A DNA stretch of 44,211 bases, from assembly GCA_027067385.1 (NCBI GenBank), contig JAMOVV010000076.1, positions 1 through 44,211 of the forward strand, read 5' to 3'. A program made the position numbers and the translations under genes. The notes under the pieces were generated by a model. It did no database searches and was not told the origin of the DNA. It worked only from the letters and a program-made list of their open reading frames with translations. This DNA is from Desulfarculaceae bacterium (GTDB taxonomy: Bacteria; Desulfobacterota; Desulfarculia; Desulfarculales; Desulfarculaceae). Positions 35,522 to 44,184 of this stretch are shown here, piece by piece; positions within the stretch are counted from its first letter, which is position 1; each line of letters begins with the position of its first letter.

Positions 35522-36373
35522 TCAGCGTCGGGTCAGTTGGCTGACGCTAAACTCGGCGTAGACAAAGGGACCCTCCGGCGGCCGCCAGGCGGCGCTGATA
35601 CGGGTGGGCAAGCGCCAGCCGGCGAAGTCCTGGTAATGGCGGTAGGTGAGGGTCCAGCTTTGGCGCACCCGCCGGCCCTGGCCCAGGTCGCGGGTGCGCT
35701 GGCGGGTGACAAAGAGACTGGGGTATCCCTGGCGGTTGAAATAAAAGACGCCGCAGGCCCGCATACCTTGGTAGGTCAGGACCGCCCGGGCCGCGCCGCG
35801 CCCCAGGGCCTCCCAGACCAGGTGGGGGCCGGGCACCAGGGCGGAGGGGAACAGGGGGGCCTCGGCCAGGTAGCGCAGCAGCAGGCGCTGTTTGGCCGGC
35901 CGTCCCTCCTGACCCAGGACGGACACCAGGCCCAGGGCCTTACCCCGCAGGTAGGCGCCGGTGCCGATGTAGCTGTCGATCATGCCCAGCCAGAATAGGG
36001 GCAGCAGGCGCAGCTTGGCCGACCACACCAGCCCGGGCGCGTCGACGCGCCAGTCCTGGCGGGCCTCCAGCTCCAGCCGGGGCCAGGACGGCGAGGGGCG
36101 AAACCACCCGGTCTGCCGCAGGCTCACCACCCGCGCCCGGGGCGCGCCGGCGGGGATGGCCCGGCGCAAATAGGCCCGCACCAGCGGCGGGGCCAGTTCC
36201 AGGCGCCGGGGCGACCGGGGGCCGGTGCTCTTGGGCGGCTGCCAGGCGGCCAGGTGCGCAAAGCCCTGCCGGGACTGGTCGGCAAAGTCCCCCCGGCCCA
36301 GCCAGTTGCCCAGGCCCAGCCCCAGCCCCAAGGCCACCAGCCCGATGGCCAGCCATTTCAAAACCGCGCGCAT
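35522..36373 (-). CDS. DUF6544/DUF6920-like membrane-anchored hypothetical protein
   Basis: N-terminal TM; LAPPLVRAYLRRAIPAGAPRARVVSLRQTGWFRPSPSWPRLELEARQDWRVDAPGLVWSAKLRLLPLFWLGMIDSYIGTGAYLRGKALGLV...LLRYLAEAPLFPSAL. Confidence 0.65.
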   Translation of the reverse strand: MRAVLKWLAIGLVALGLGLGLGNWLGRGDFADQSRQGFAHLAAWQPPKSTGPRSPRRLELAPPLVRAYLRRAIPAGAPRARVVSLRQTGWFRPSPSWPRLELEARQDWRVDAPGLVWSAKLRLLPLFWLGMIDSYIGTGAYLRGKALGLVSVLGQEGRPAKQRLLLRYLAEAPLFPSALVPGPHLVWEALGRGAARAVLTYQGMRACGVFYFNRQGYPSLFVTRQRTRDLGQGRRVRQSWTLTYRHYQDFAGWRLPTRISAAWRPPEGPFVYAEFSVSQLTRR

Positions 36374-36608
36374 GCCGCCTCGCTCTCCCGCCGGTCCCTT
36401 GCCCGGCCTCCCTGCAGAACCTAGCAGCCCGGGCCGCGCTTGGCAAGACCGGCCGCCGCCCCCTGCTCCAGTGACTAATTTAGATGTTACATGCCCGCCG
36501 CCAAGGGTATAGTGGCGTTACCGCCGCTGGGGCCGCTGGCCGGTGCGCGGCTGTTGGCCGGCTTTTTGTTAAACTATTTACTCTAATACGTGGCGATGGG
36601 ATCACGAC

Positions 36609-37190
36609 ATGCTACTGGATGAGTTCATGCCCCGCTGGGACTTTTGCGAGCGCCACCAGGGCTTGGCCCGGGCCGCCCCGCGCGACGCCTTTGAAGCGGC
36701 CTGGGAGCTGGACATGGCGCGCTCGCCGGTGACCCGGGCCTTGCTGCGCCTGCGGGAGCTGCCCTATCGTTTGTTAAAACGCGACGTTGACTCCAAGGGC
36801 TTCGGCGGCACCATGACCGATATGTTCGAGCTGGGGTTCATCCTCCTGGCCCGGCAGGAGCCCCACGAGTTCGTATTTGGCTTGGTGGGCCGGTTCTGGT
36901 CGCTGGACTTTTGCATGGAGAAATTGACCCCGCAGCAGTTCAAGACCTTTGCCGAGCCGGGCAACGCCATGGTGGCGGCCAACCTGCGTTTCGAGCCCCG
37001 GGGCGAGGGGCTCACCAGGTTGTACACCGAGACCCGGGTGCGCTGCCTGGGGCCGCGGGCCAAGCGGGGCTTCCGGCGATACTGGACCGTTATTCGTCCC
37101 TTTTCCGGCCTTATCCGCCGCGAGTGGCTGCGGGTGATCCGAAACGAGGCCGAGGCCCGCGCCCGGGAGCGTCTCATCAACGGGGCGTAG
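36609..37190 (+). CDS. hypothetical protein (possible SRPBCC/DUF2867-like)
   Basis: 193 aa ORF, coherent protein-like composition, ATG start; ends just before the next CDS on the same strand. Confidence 0.6.
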   Translation: MLLDEFMPRWDFCERHQGLARAAPRDAFEAAWELDMARSPVTRALLRLRELPYRLLKRDVDSKGFGGTMTDMFELGFILLARQEPHEFVFGLVGRFWSLDFCMEKLTPQQFKTFAEPGNAMVAANLRFEPRGEGLTRLYTETRVRCLGPRAKRGFRRYWTVIRPFSGLIRREWLRVIRNEAEARARERLINGA

Positions 37191-37199
37191 TTAAACCAA

Positions 37200-37955
37200 T
37201 TGCTCGAAAGAACCTTCATCCACTTGCCGGCGGTAGGGGCCAAGCGAGAGCTGGCCATCTGGCGCGCCGGCATACGCGACTGGCGCGACTTCCTGGCCCG
37301 GGGCGAAGAGCGCCTGGCGCCGATGATCTATCGCCTGGGCCGGCCGGTGGTCCAGCGCTCGCTGGAGGCGCTGGGCCGTCCCGACGCGGCCGCGGTCTTG
37401 GCCCAGATGATCCCCGCAGCCGAGCACTGGCGCATGTGGCCGCGCTTTGGGCGGGTGGTGTTTTTAGACATCGAGACCGGCGGGGACCCTGCGGAGTGGG
37501 GCGGGGTAACGGTGGTGGGGCTCTACGACGGCCAGCGGGTGGCGCAGTTGGTGGCCGACCACAACATGTGGTTAATAAATGATTGCATGAAAGGCTATGA
37601 TGTAGTCGTGACCTTCTCGGGCGCCTCCTTTGATATACCGGTGCTAAAACAAAACTTCCCCCTGGCATATATCCCGCCTATACATATCGACCTGCGATGG
37701 TGCCTGAAACGACTGGGATACCAAGGCGGCCTCAAACGAATCGAAAAACAACTCGGCATCAACCGCCCCGACCATTTGAAAAACCTCGACGGCTACCAGG
37801 CCATCAAACTATGGCAGGCCCACCAAGCCGGCGACCCCCAGGCCCTGTCAACCCTGCTGGCCTATAACGCCGAGGACATTATCAACTTAAAGCCTTTACT
37901 CGAATTGTCCGCCGCCCAACTCGGCTCCCGCCTGCGTAACCAGGCCCGGGACTAA
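37200..37955 (+). CDS. YprB-like ribonuclease-H-fold exonuclease domain protein
   Basis: RVVFLDIETGGDPAEWGGVTVVGLYDG...DVVVTFSGASFDIPVLKQNFP...HIDLRWCLKRLGYQGGLKRIEKQLGI...LLAYNAEDIINLKPL. TTG start. Confidence 0.85.
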   Translation: MLERTFIHLPAVGAKRELAIWRAGIRDWRDFLARGEERLAPMIYRLGRPVVQRSLEALGRPDAAAVLAQMIPAAEHWRMWPRFGRVVFLDIETGGDPAEWGGVTVVGLYDGQRVAQLVADHNMWLINDCMKGYDVVVTFSGASFDIPVLKQNFPLAYIPPIHIDLRWCLKRLGYQGGLKRIEKQLGINRPDHLKNLDGYQAIKLWQAHQAGDPQALSTLLAYNAEDIINLKPLLELSAAQLGSRLRNQARD

Positions 37956-38061
37956 TCCTTCACCGGGCGGCAACCCTTTTGACCACCAGCCGACAGGTGA
38001 CCGCGCCCCCGGTTCATGCTAGGCTAATGGTGCGTTGTCAACCCCCACCGGGAGCAGAAGC

Positions 38062-38523
38062 GTGGAGCTGATCCAGGGCGTCAAGGTAAAAGAACTCAAG
38101 GTAATACCCGATCAACGCGGACGGCTGATGGAGATGCTGCGGTCCGACGACGAGATATTTGCCGGCTTTGGCCAAGTATACCTCACCACCACCCTGCCCG
38201 GCGTGGTCAAGGCCTGGCACCTGCATAAAAAACAGACCGACAACATCGTCTGCGTCGCCGGCATGATCCGCCTCGGCGTCTACGACGACCGCCCCGACTC
38301 CCCCACCAGCGGCCAGGCCAACCAGTTCTTCCTCGGGGTGCACGCCCCCCTGCTGGTGCAGATCGCCCCCGGACTCTACCACGGTTGGAAGTGCATCAGC
38401 CCGGACGAGGCCCTGATCGTCAACACCGTTTCCCGGCCCTACAACCCCGACCAGCCGGATGAATACCGCCTTCCACCCCACGACAGCCACATCCCATGGG
38501 ACTGGTCTACCACCGACTCCTAA
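38062..38523 (+). CDS. dTDP-4-dehydrorhamnose 3,5-epimerase-like cupin protein
   Basis: GTG start: VELIQGVKVKELKVIPDQRGRLMEMLRSDDEIFAGFGQVYLTTTLPGVVKAWHLHKKQTDNIVCVAGMIRLGVYDDR...VQIAPGLYHGWKCIS. Confidence 0.85.
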   Translation: MELIQGVKVKELKVIPDQRGRLMEMLRSDDEIFAGFGQVYLTTTLPGVVKAWHLHKKQTDNIVCVAGMIRLGVYDDRPDSPTSGQANQFFLGVHAPLLVQIAPGLYHGWKCISPDEALIVNTVSRPYNPDQPDEYRLPPHDSHIPWDWSTTDS

Positions 38524-38529
38524 TCCCGG

Positions 38530-38814
38530 CCCAGTGCCTGGGTTCCCGTAGTGGGTACGGTGGCGAAACGTTCGCAGGCTCGTCCCTCGCCATCCTTCGC
38601 CAAACCGACTTTTAGGCCGGGTCGGTTTGGCTTTAGAAAAAATCGTCTTTGCGAGGAGCCGGCAGGCGACGCGGCAATCTTCCATTTCCCTCTCTTGGCT
38701 GGCCTTGAAAAATAACCTTGAATTACCAGCCTTCTCACTACCGGTGGCAATTGAATGATGACGGCGGCCCCAGCCTCCAACGTCCCGGCCCATATGGCTG
38801 CGGCGGCACGCCGC
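38530..38814 (+). repeat. stop-codon-proximal structured repeat, copy B (contains nested insertion)
   Basis: Starts 7 nt after TAA: CCCAG-TGC-CTGGG hairpin, GTTCCCGTAGTGGGT, GGCTCGTCC, CGACTTTTAGGCCGGGTCGGTTTGGCTT, then about 106 extra bp, then GGCAATTGAATGATGACGGCGG...GCCTCCAACGTCCCGGCCCATATGGCTGCGGCGGCACGCCGC. Confidence 0.85.
38635..38740. repeat. nested insertion carrying a TTGCGAGGAGC...GGCAATCT-type dispersed repeat
   Basis: ATCGTCTTTGCGAGGAGCCGGCAGGCGACGCGGCAATCTTCC interrupts copy B at a position where copy C is continuous; boundaries approximate. Confidence 0.6.
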
Positions 38815-38993
38815 CCCAATGCTTGGGCTCCCGTAGTGGGTCCAAGTCCACACGCTACAGGCTCGTCCCTCCACCTGCTCCGCTCAAACGTTCTTTTAGG
38901 CCGTGTCGGTTTGGCTTGATCGGCGGCAATTGAATGATAGCGGTGGTCCTTGCCTCCAACGTCCCGGCCCATATGGCTGCGGCGGCACGCCGC
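38815..38993 (+). repeat. stop-codon-proximal structured repeat, copy C (tandem with B)
   Basis: Begins at the base after B ends: CCCAA-TGC-TTGGG, CTCCCGTAGTGGGTCC, AGGCTCGTCC, CTTTTAGGCCGTGTCGGTTTGGCTT, GGCAATTGAATGATAGCGGTGG, GCCTCCAACGTCCCGGCCCATATGGCTGCGGCGGCACGCCGC. Confidence 0.85.
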
Positions 38994-38997
38994 GGGT

Positions 38998-39012
38998 GCG
39001 GCGGCACGCCGC
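38998..39012. repeat. extra tandem copy of the repeat's 3' tip hairpin
   Basis: GCGGCG-GCA-CGCCGC repeated 4 nt after the end of copy C. Confidence 0.7.
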
Positions 39013-39045
39013 GTGGTAGACTAATGCGCGCGAGGGATGTAGCAA

Positions 39046-39912
39046 ATGACCGACGGCAAGATCATCAGCTACCACCCGGCCCTGGAGGCCGACACCAACC
39101 TGCTGCTGGTTTCCCAGCGGCCCCTGGGGCCGCACGATGAGCGCGCGGTGGCCGCGGCCGCGGCGGTGCTGCTGCCCCAGTCCCCCCGGCCCGACCTTCA
39201 CGCCCTGGTCAAGGCCCACGCCAAGCCGCACTTCCCCCGCGCCGAGGTACAGCTAAACGACGACGGCAAGGTGGGCAACCACCGCCTGTTCACCCGTCTG
39301 GGCCTGGACCAGCCCGAGACCGTGGAGTTCGGCGACCTGGCCGCGGCGGTGCGAGCCTGGCGCCAGGGCCGGGTGCCCGGCGGCGGCGGGGCGCCCCTGG
39401 TGGCCAAGGGAGCCGGCGGCGGCGAGGGGCGAAACGTCTTCCTGGTGCGCGGCCCCGACGAGTTGCACGCGCTCGGCCCGCGGCTGGAGACCCGCTGCGC
39501 CCGGGGTCCCGACGGCCTGGTGTTGCAGGAGTACATCGACACCGGCGGCCGCGACCTACGGGTGATCTTTATCGGTCCCTGGGAAGACGCCTTCTGGCGG
39601 GTGGCCGACGGGGACGACTTCCGCACCAACCTGAGCCAGGCCGGGCGCATCGTGCGCGGGGGAGAGGGGCCGGAGATGGCGCGCGCCGTGGAGATGGCGC
39701 GGCGGCTACGCCAAGCGGCCGAGTTGGACGTGGCCGCGGTGGACATGGTGGTCACCCCGGACGGGCGGCCGCTGCTGTTGGAGATCAACTTCGCCTTTGG
39801 CCGCCGGGCCCTCGGCGGCACCGGGCCGTTTTTAAAACGGTACCTGGAGGCGGTGCGCTACTGGCTCCAGGGCCTGGGGCTCGATCCCGTCCGGGTGCGC
39901 CTGGCCGTGTGA
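39046..39912 (+). CDS. ATP-grasp domain protein (RimK/glutathione-synthetase-like)
   Basis: LFTRLGLDQPETVEF...PLVAKGAGGGEGRNVFLVRGPDEL...LVLQEYIDTGGRDLRVIFIG...AAVDMVVTPDGRPLLLEINFAFG. Confidence 0.85.
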   Translation: MTDGKIISYHPALEADTNLLLVSQRPLGPHDERAVAAAAAVLLPQSPRPDLHALVKAHAKPHFPRAEVQLNDDGKVGNHRLFTRLGLDQPETVEFGDLAAAVRAWRQGRVPGGGGAPLVAKGAGGGEGRNVFLVRGPDELHALGPRLETRCARGPDGLVLQEYIDTGGRDLRVIFIGPWEDAFWRVADGDDFRTNLSQAGRIVRGGEGPEMARAVEMARRLRQAAELDVAAVDMVVTPDGRPLLLEINFAFGRRALGGTGPFLKRYLEAVRYWLQGLGLDPVRVRLAV

Positions 39913-39929
39913 TCTAACCAGCCGTACGG

Positions 39930-40047
39930 CTACCGGTTATCCCAGCACAACCGACCCGACTTAAAAGTCGGCCCCGCGCCAAGCCGGCCGCAAGACGAGC
40001 CGGGAGCGCTGCGGACTTGGGCCCACCATGGGATCCCAGGCGTTGGG
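39930..40047 (-). repeat. stop-codon-proximal structured repeat, copy D (3'-truncated, inverted)
   Basis: Minus strand, 2 nt after TAA of the acyl-CoA synthetase: CCCAACGCCTGGGATCCCATGGTGGGCCCAAGTCCGCAGCGCTCCCGGCTCGTC...CCGACTTTTAAGTCGGGTCGGTTGTGCT. Confidence 0.7.
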
Positions 40048-40049
40048 CC

Positions 40050-41606
40050 TTAGTCGGCCAGGTCTTTGAGCCCCTTTTTGTAGATTTTGCCCGAGCCGGT
40101 CTTGGGGATGGCCTCGATGAACTCCACGCTCTTGGGGGCCTTGTAGCGGGCCAGGCGCTCCTTGACAAAATCGATGAGCTCGGCCTCGCCGGCCTGATGC
40201 CCTTCGCGCAGCACCACGAAGGCCTTCACCGCCTCGCCCCACTTGGGGTCGGGCACCCCGATGACCGCGCACTCCAGCACCGCCGGGTGCTCGTAGAGCA
40301 CGTATTCCACCTCGGTGGAATACACGTTCTCGCCGCCGGTGACGATCATGTCCTTTTTGCGGTCCACGATGTTCACGTAGCCCTCGGCGTCGATCACCGC
40401 CAGGTCGCCGGTGTGCAGCCAGCCGTCCACGATGGCCTCGGCCGTGGCCTCGGGGCGGTTCCAGTAGCCGGGGGTGACGATGGGGCCGCGCACGATGATC
40501 TCACCCACCTCCTGGTCGTTGGGCTCCACTTCGCCGCCGTCTTCGCGCACCACCTTCAGCTCCACCCCGATGGAGGCCCGGCCGGTGCGCGAGATAACCT
40601 GCAACAGCTCGTCTTGGGGCAGGTCCTGCATGTGGGCCTTGGGCAGCGAGAAGGTGAGGTAGGGACTGGTCTCGGTCATGCCGTAGGTCTGGATGTACTG
40701 GCAGCCAAAGGTCTCGATGATGCGGCGCACCGTCTGGGGCGCGATGGGCGCGCCGCCGGAGGCGATGAAGCGCAGGCTGGAGTAGTCGAAGTCGCCCACC
40801 CGGGGATGGCTCACCATGAGGGTGAGCATGGTGGGGATGAGGTTGGAGCAAGTCACCGCCTCGTCCTGGATCAGGCGCAGCACCTCGCCGGCGTCAAAGT
40901 AGGGGATAAAGACATGGCGGCCGCCCACCCAGGTGAGGGCGAAGCTGGCCCAGGCGTCGGCCAGGTGGAACAGGGGGGCCACGTGGAACCAGGTGTCGCG
41001 GTCCGAAAGCTGCAGCTCGGCCACCGCGGTGAGGGCGTGGGTGGCCACGTTGCCGTGGGTGAGCATGACTCCCTTGGGCTGGCCGGTGGTGCCGGAGGTG
41101 TAGTAGAGCTGGGCCAGGTCGTCGGCCCCCAACTCGGGGGGCTCCGGCGGCGGCCCGGCGGCGGCTAGGGCCTCTTCGTAGCCCACCGCCGGCGGCCCCT
41201 CGCTTGCCGGCGGACTCTCACCGATCCAGATGATCTGCTTGAGCTTTGGACACTGGGCCACGGCGGCGGCCACCTCGGTTGCGAAATCGCTGTGGGCCAG
41301 CAGCACCATGGCCGCGCTGTCGTTTAGGATAAAAGCCATCTCGCGCGGCGAGAGCCTGAAGTTCACCGGGTTGAGCACCACTCCCAGGCGGGCGCAGGCG
41401 TAGTAGGTCTCCACGAACTGGTGCACGTTGGGGGCCACGATGGCCGCCACCCGGCCGCGCTCCAGGCCGGCTTCGGCCAGGGCCCCGGCCAGGCGCTCGA
41501 TGCGCCGGCCCATCTCGGCATAGGTGTAGCGCACCGGTCCGTCGATGATGGCCTGGCGCCGGGGCCAGAGGGTCAGGGCCTTGTTCAGCGATAGCAGCAG
41601 GTTCAT
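40050..41606 (-). CDS. AMP-dependent (long-chain) acyl-CoA synthetase
   Basis: LAQLYYTSGTTGQPKGVMLTHGNV, QTYGMTETSPYL, GWLHTGDLAVIDAEGYVNIVDRKKDMIVTGGENVYSTEVE, PKTGSGKIYKK. Confidence 0.95.
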   Translation of the reverse strand: MNLLLSLNKALTLWPRRQAIIDGPVRYTYAEMGRRIERLAGALAEAGLERGRVAAIVAPNVHQFVETYYACARLGVVLNPVNFRLSPREMAFILNDSAAMVLLAHSDFATEVAAAVAQCPKLKQIIWIGESPPASEGPPAVGYEEALAAAGPPPEPPELGADDLAQLYYTSGTTGQPKGVMLTHGNVATHALTAVAELQLSDRDTWFHVAPLFHLADAWASFALTWVGGRHVFIPYFDAGEVLRLIQDEAVTCSNLIPTMLTLMVSHPRVGDFDYSSLRFIASGGAPIAPQTVRRIIETFGCQYIQTYGMTETSPYLTFSLPKAHMQDLPQDELLQVISRTGRASIGVELKVVREDGGEVEPNDQEVGEIIVRGPIVTPGYWNRPEATAEAIVDGWLHTGDLAVIDAEGYVNIVDRKKDMIVTGGENVYSTEVEYVLYEHPAVLECAVIGVPDPKWGEAVKAFVVLREGHQAGEAELIDFVKERLARYKAPKSVEFIEAIPKTGSGKIYKKGLKDLAD

Positions 41607-41620
41607 ACTCTGGTTCCTGT

Positions 41621-43669
41621 TCAGGACGTCTGGGCCGCCGTAGCCGGCTGATACCCGTTTGGGGTGTAGAATTTATGCATCACAAATACCGCCGCCAACA
41701 GGGGCAGGCCCACCACGTCGCCCCACCACGCCGGCCAGAACATGCAGCCGGCCGAGGCGGCCAGCATGGCCGTCTCCAGCCAGGTGGCCCGGCGCAGCAG
41801 GAAGCGCTCCAGGGCGGCGGCAAAGGCCACCAGCCCGCCGGCGGTGGACAACCAGGTGAGGATCACCGGCCAGTGCATCAGGCTGTAGTCCTTGCCCATG
41901 CCCAGCATGGGCTCGTAGGCCATGATGATGGGGATGATGTAGAGCCCCTTGGCCAGCTTCCAGGAGGTGAAGGCGGTCTGCATGGGGTTGGCCCCGGCCA
42001 CCCCGGCCCCGGCAAAGGAGGCCAGGCTCACCGGCGGGGTGACGTTGGCGTCCTGGGAATACCAGAACACCACCATGTGGGTGACCATCAGGGGCACGCC
42101 CAGGTCCAGCAGGGCCGGGCCGGCCAGGGAGGCCAGCACGATGTAGCTGGCGGTCACCGGCAGGCCCATGCCCAAAATGAGGCTGGCCGCCCCCACCAGG
42201 AGGATGACGAAGACCTTGATCTGGGTGAGCCCCAGCACCAGGGAGGAGAACTTGAGCCCCATGCCGGTGAGGCTGACGATGCCCACGATGATGCCGGCGG
42301 CGGCGCAGGCCACCGATACCATGATGGCGTTGCGCGCGCCCTTTTCCAGGGCCTTAAGGACATCGGCGCCCTCTTTCTGGAAGAAGCGCAGCATGGGCAC
42401 CCGCTGGGCCGAGCCCGCCTCCAGGCGCTGGTTGCCGTAGACGGTCTTGACGAAGTTGGCCACCAGGGAGGCGGCCACGGTGGAGAGCACGGCCACGAAG
42501 CCGGCCATCATGGGCGAGTAGTTGGCCACCAGCACGTAGATGAGGATGCCCACCGGCACGATGAAGTGCAGCCCGTCCTTGATCACCTTGAGGGCCTTGG
42601 GCAGGTTCTCCTTGGGCTGGCCCATGAGGCCGTGCTTTTGGGCCTCGAAGTGCACGAAGAGCAGCACGGTCATGTAGTAGAGGATGGCCGGCACCAGGGC
42701 CACCTTGATGATGGTGAGGTAGCTGGTGTTGGTGTACTCGGCCATGAGGAAGGCCCCGGCCCCCATGATCGGCGGCATGAGCTGGCCGCCGGTGGAGGCG
42801 GCCGCCTCGATGGCCCCGGCCACGTGCGGCCGGTAGCCCACCTTTTTCATCATGGGGATGGTGAAGGAGCCGGTGGCCACCACGTTGCCCACCGCCGAGC
42901 CCGAGACCGAGCCCATGAAGCCGCTGGCGATGACGCTGGTCTTGGCCGGCCCGCCGGAAAAGCGGCCGGTGAGGGCGTAGGCCAGGTCGATGAAGAACTG
43001 GCCGCCGCCGGTGACCTCCAAAAAGGCCCCGAAGAGCACAAAGACGAAGACAAAGGTGGCCGCCACCCCCAGGGGTATGCCGAAGACGCCCTCGGTGGTG
43101 AACCACATGGTGGTGGCGATGCGCTCGATGCTGTAGCCCTTGTGGATGATTATCTCGGGCATGGAGCGGCCGAAGTAGGCGTAGAGCAGCATCACCAGGC
43201 AGATGCCGGTCATCACCGAGCCGATGACCCGGCGGCAGCCCTCCAGCACCAGGACCACCCCGATGACCCCCACCACTATGTCCAGGTCGGTCCAGGCCCC
43301 CTGGTGCTCCTCGATGACGTCAAGAATCCAGGCTATGTAGGCGCAGACGAATATGGTCAGGGCGATGAGCAACAGGTCGATGACCAGCCAGATGGTGAAC
43401 TTGTCCTTGCGCGCGCCCTTAAACGGCGGGTGCAGCAGCCAGGTGAGCGAGAGGATGGCCCCCAGGTGCACCGCCCGTTGCAGGTGGGCGGTGAGGGCGG
43501 TGAGCCCGGCGGTGTAGAGCTGGAACAGGCTCAGGCACACGGCCAGCACCGAGACCACCGTGGCGGTGACCACCACGATCTTGTGGTTGGCGTCGGGCCG
43601 CTCCCCGGTGGGGACCCTGGTAACTTCCACTTCGCGGTCCGGGCCGCTTGGGGTCTCTTGCTGGTTCAT
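41621..43669 (-). CDS. TRAP transporter permease, 4TM/12TM fusion
   Basis: ATG at 43669: MNQQETPSGPD; polytopic; GVFGIPLGVAATFVFVFVLFGAFLEVTGGGQFFIDLAYALTGRFSGGPAKTSVIASGFMGSVSGSAVGNVVATGSFTIPMMKKVGY (DctM-like). Confidence 0.95.
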   Translation of the reverse strand: MNQQETPSGPDREVEVTRVPTGERPDANHKIVVVTATVVSVLAVCLSLFQLYTAGLTALTAHLQRAVHLGAILSLTWLLHPPFKGARKDKFTIWLVIDLLLIALTIFVCAYIAWILDVIEEHQGAWTDLDIVVGVIGVVLVLEGCRRVIGSVMTGICLVMLLYAYFGRSMPEIIIHKGYSIERIATTMWFTTEGVFGIPLGVAATFVFVFVLFGAFLEVTGGGQFFIDLAYALTGRFSGGPAKTSVIASGFMGSVSGSAVGNVVATGSFTIPMMKKVGYRPHVAGAIEAAASTGGQLMPPIMGAGAFLMAEYTNTSYLTIIKVALVPAILYYMTVLLFVHFEAQKHGLMGQPKENLPKALKVIKDGLHFIVPVGILIYVLVANYSPMMAGFVAVLSTVAASLVANFVKTVYGNQRLEAGSAQRVPMLRFFQKEGADVLKALEKGARNAIMVSVACAAAGIIVGIVSLTGMGLKFSSLVLGLTQIKVFVILLVGAASLILGMGLPVTASYIVLASLAGPALLDLGVPLMVTHMVVFWYSQDANVTPPVSLASFAGAGVAGANPMQTAFTSWKLAKGLYIIPIIMAYEPMLGMGKDYSLMHWPVILTWLSTAGGLVAFAAALERFLLRRATWLETAMLAASAGCMFWPAWWGDVVGLPLLAAVFVMHKFYTPNGYQPATAAQTS

Positions 43670-44184
43670 GACATGTCGCTCCCGGGTGTACGCCGGTGGG
43701 GCAGCAGCCGCCGCCACCACCGGTAAAGCAAGCTCCTGGGGACGGCCTGGATAAGCACCGCCCGCCCGGCGGCCAGGGCCGTGAGATTGGTGGCCAGCCC
43801 CCGCCAGATAATGGTGTGGTCCACGCCCCGGCCGCCTACCCGCAGCACCATGGTGCCCACCGGCCGGTGCAGGTTTTCGATCACTTGGTAGCCGCCGCGC
43901 GCCGTATGCCGCCCCTGGCCGGGCAGGTGACCCATGCCGGCGTTGAAGCTGACAAAGCGTTCGGTCTCCACGAAGATGCGCCCCTGGGCGTCGGCGACGT
44001 GCTCTTCCCAGATGGGCAGGTGGTTAACCGAGTGGAAGTAGCGCAGGGTGAAGCGCTCCCCCGGCTCCAGCGGGGCCACCAACAGCGGCTCCCCGCCTCC
44101 CCCAAAGTAGGTGACCCGCAACTCCAGCCCGCCCGGTAGCAAAGCGGCCACTACCAGCGTAAGCCCCAACCCGGCCAGCGCCAC
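43666..44184 (-). CDS. DUF1850 domain protein (TRAP-associated)
   Basis: TLRYFHSVNHLPIWEEHVADAQGRIFVETERFVSFNAGMGHLPGQGR; ATGA overlap with the TRAP permease start. Confidence 0.8.
   Translation of the reverse strand: MALAGLGLTLVVAALLPGGLELRVTYFGGGGEPLLVAPLEPGERFTLRYFHSVNHLPIWEEHVADAQGRIFVETERFVSFNAGMGHLPGQGRHTARGGYQVIENLHRPVGTMVLRVGGRGVDHTIIWRGLATNLTALAAGRAVLIQAVPRSLLYRWWRRLLPHRRTPGSDMS

Noticed and set aside
38038-38972. Minus-strand ORFs 38038..38874 and 38520..38972 (278 and 150 aa)
   Set aside because: They run antisense through the RmlC-like gene and/or across repeat copies B and C; their similarity to each other is explained by the DNA repeat. Treated as spurious.
41675-43726. 683-aa plus-strand ORF opposite the TRAP permease
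   Set aside because: Compositionally biased antisense frame of a well-supported polytopic membrane protein gene.
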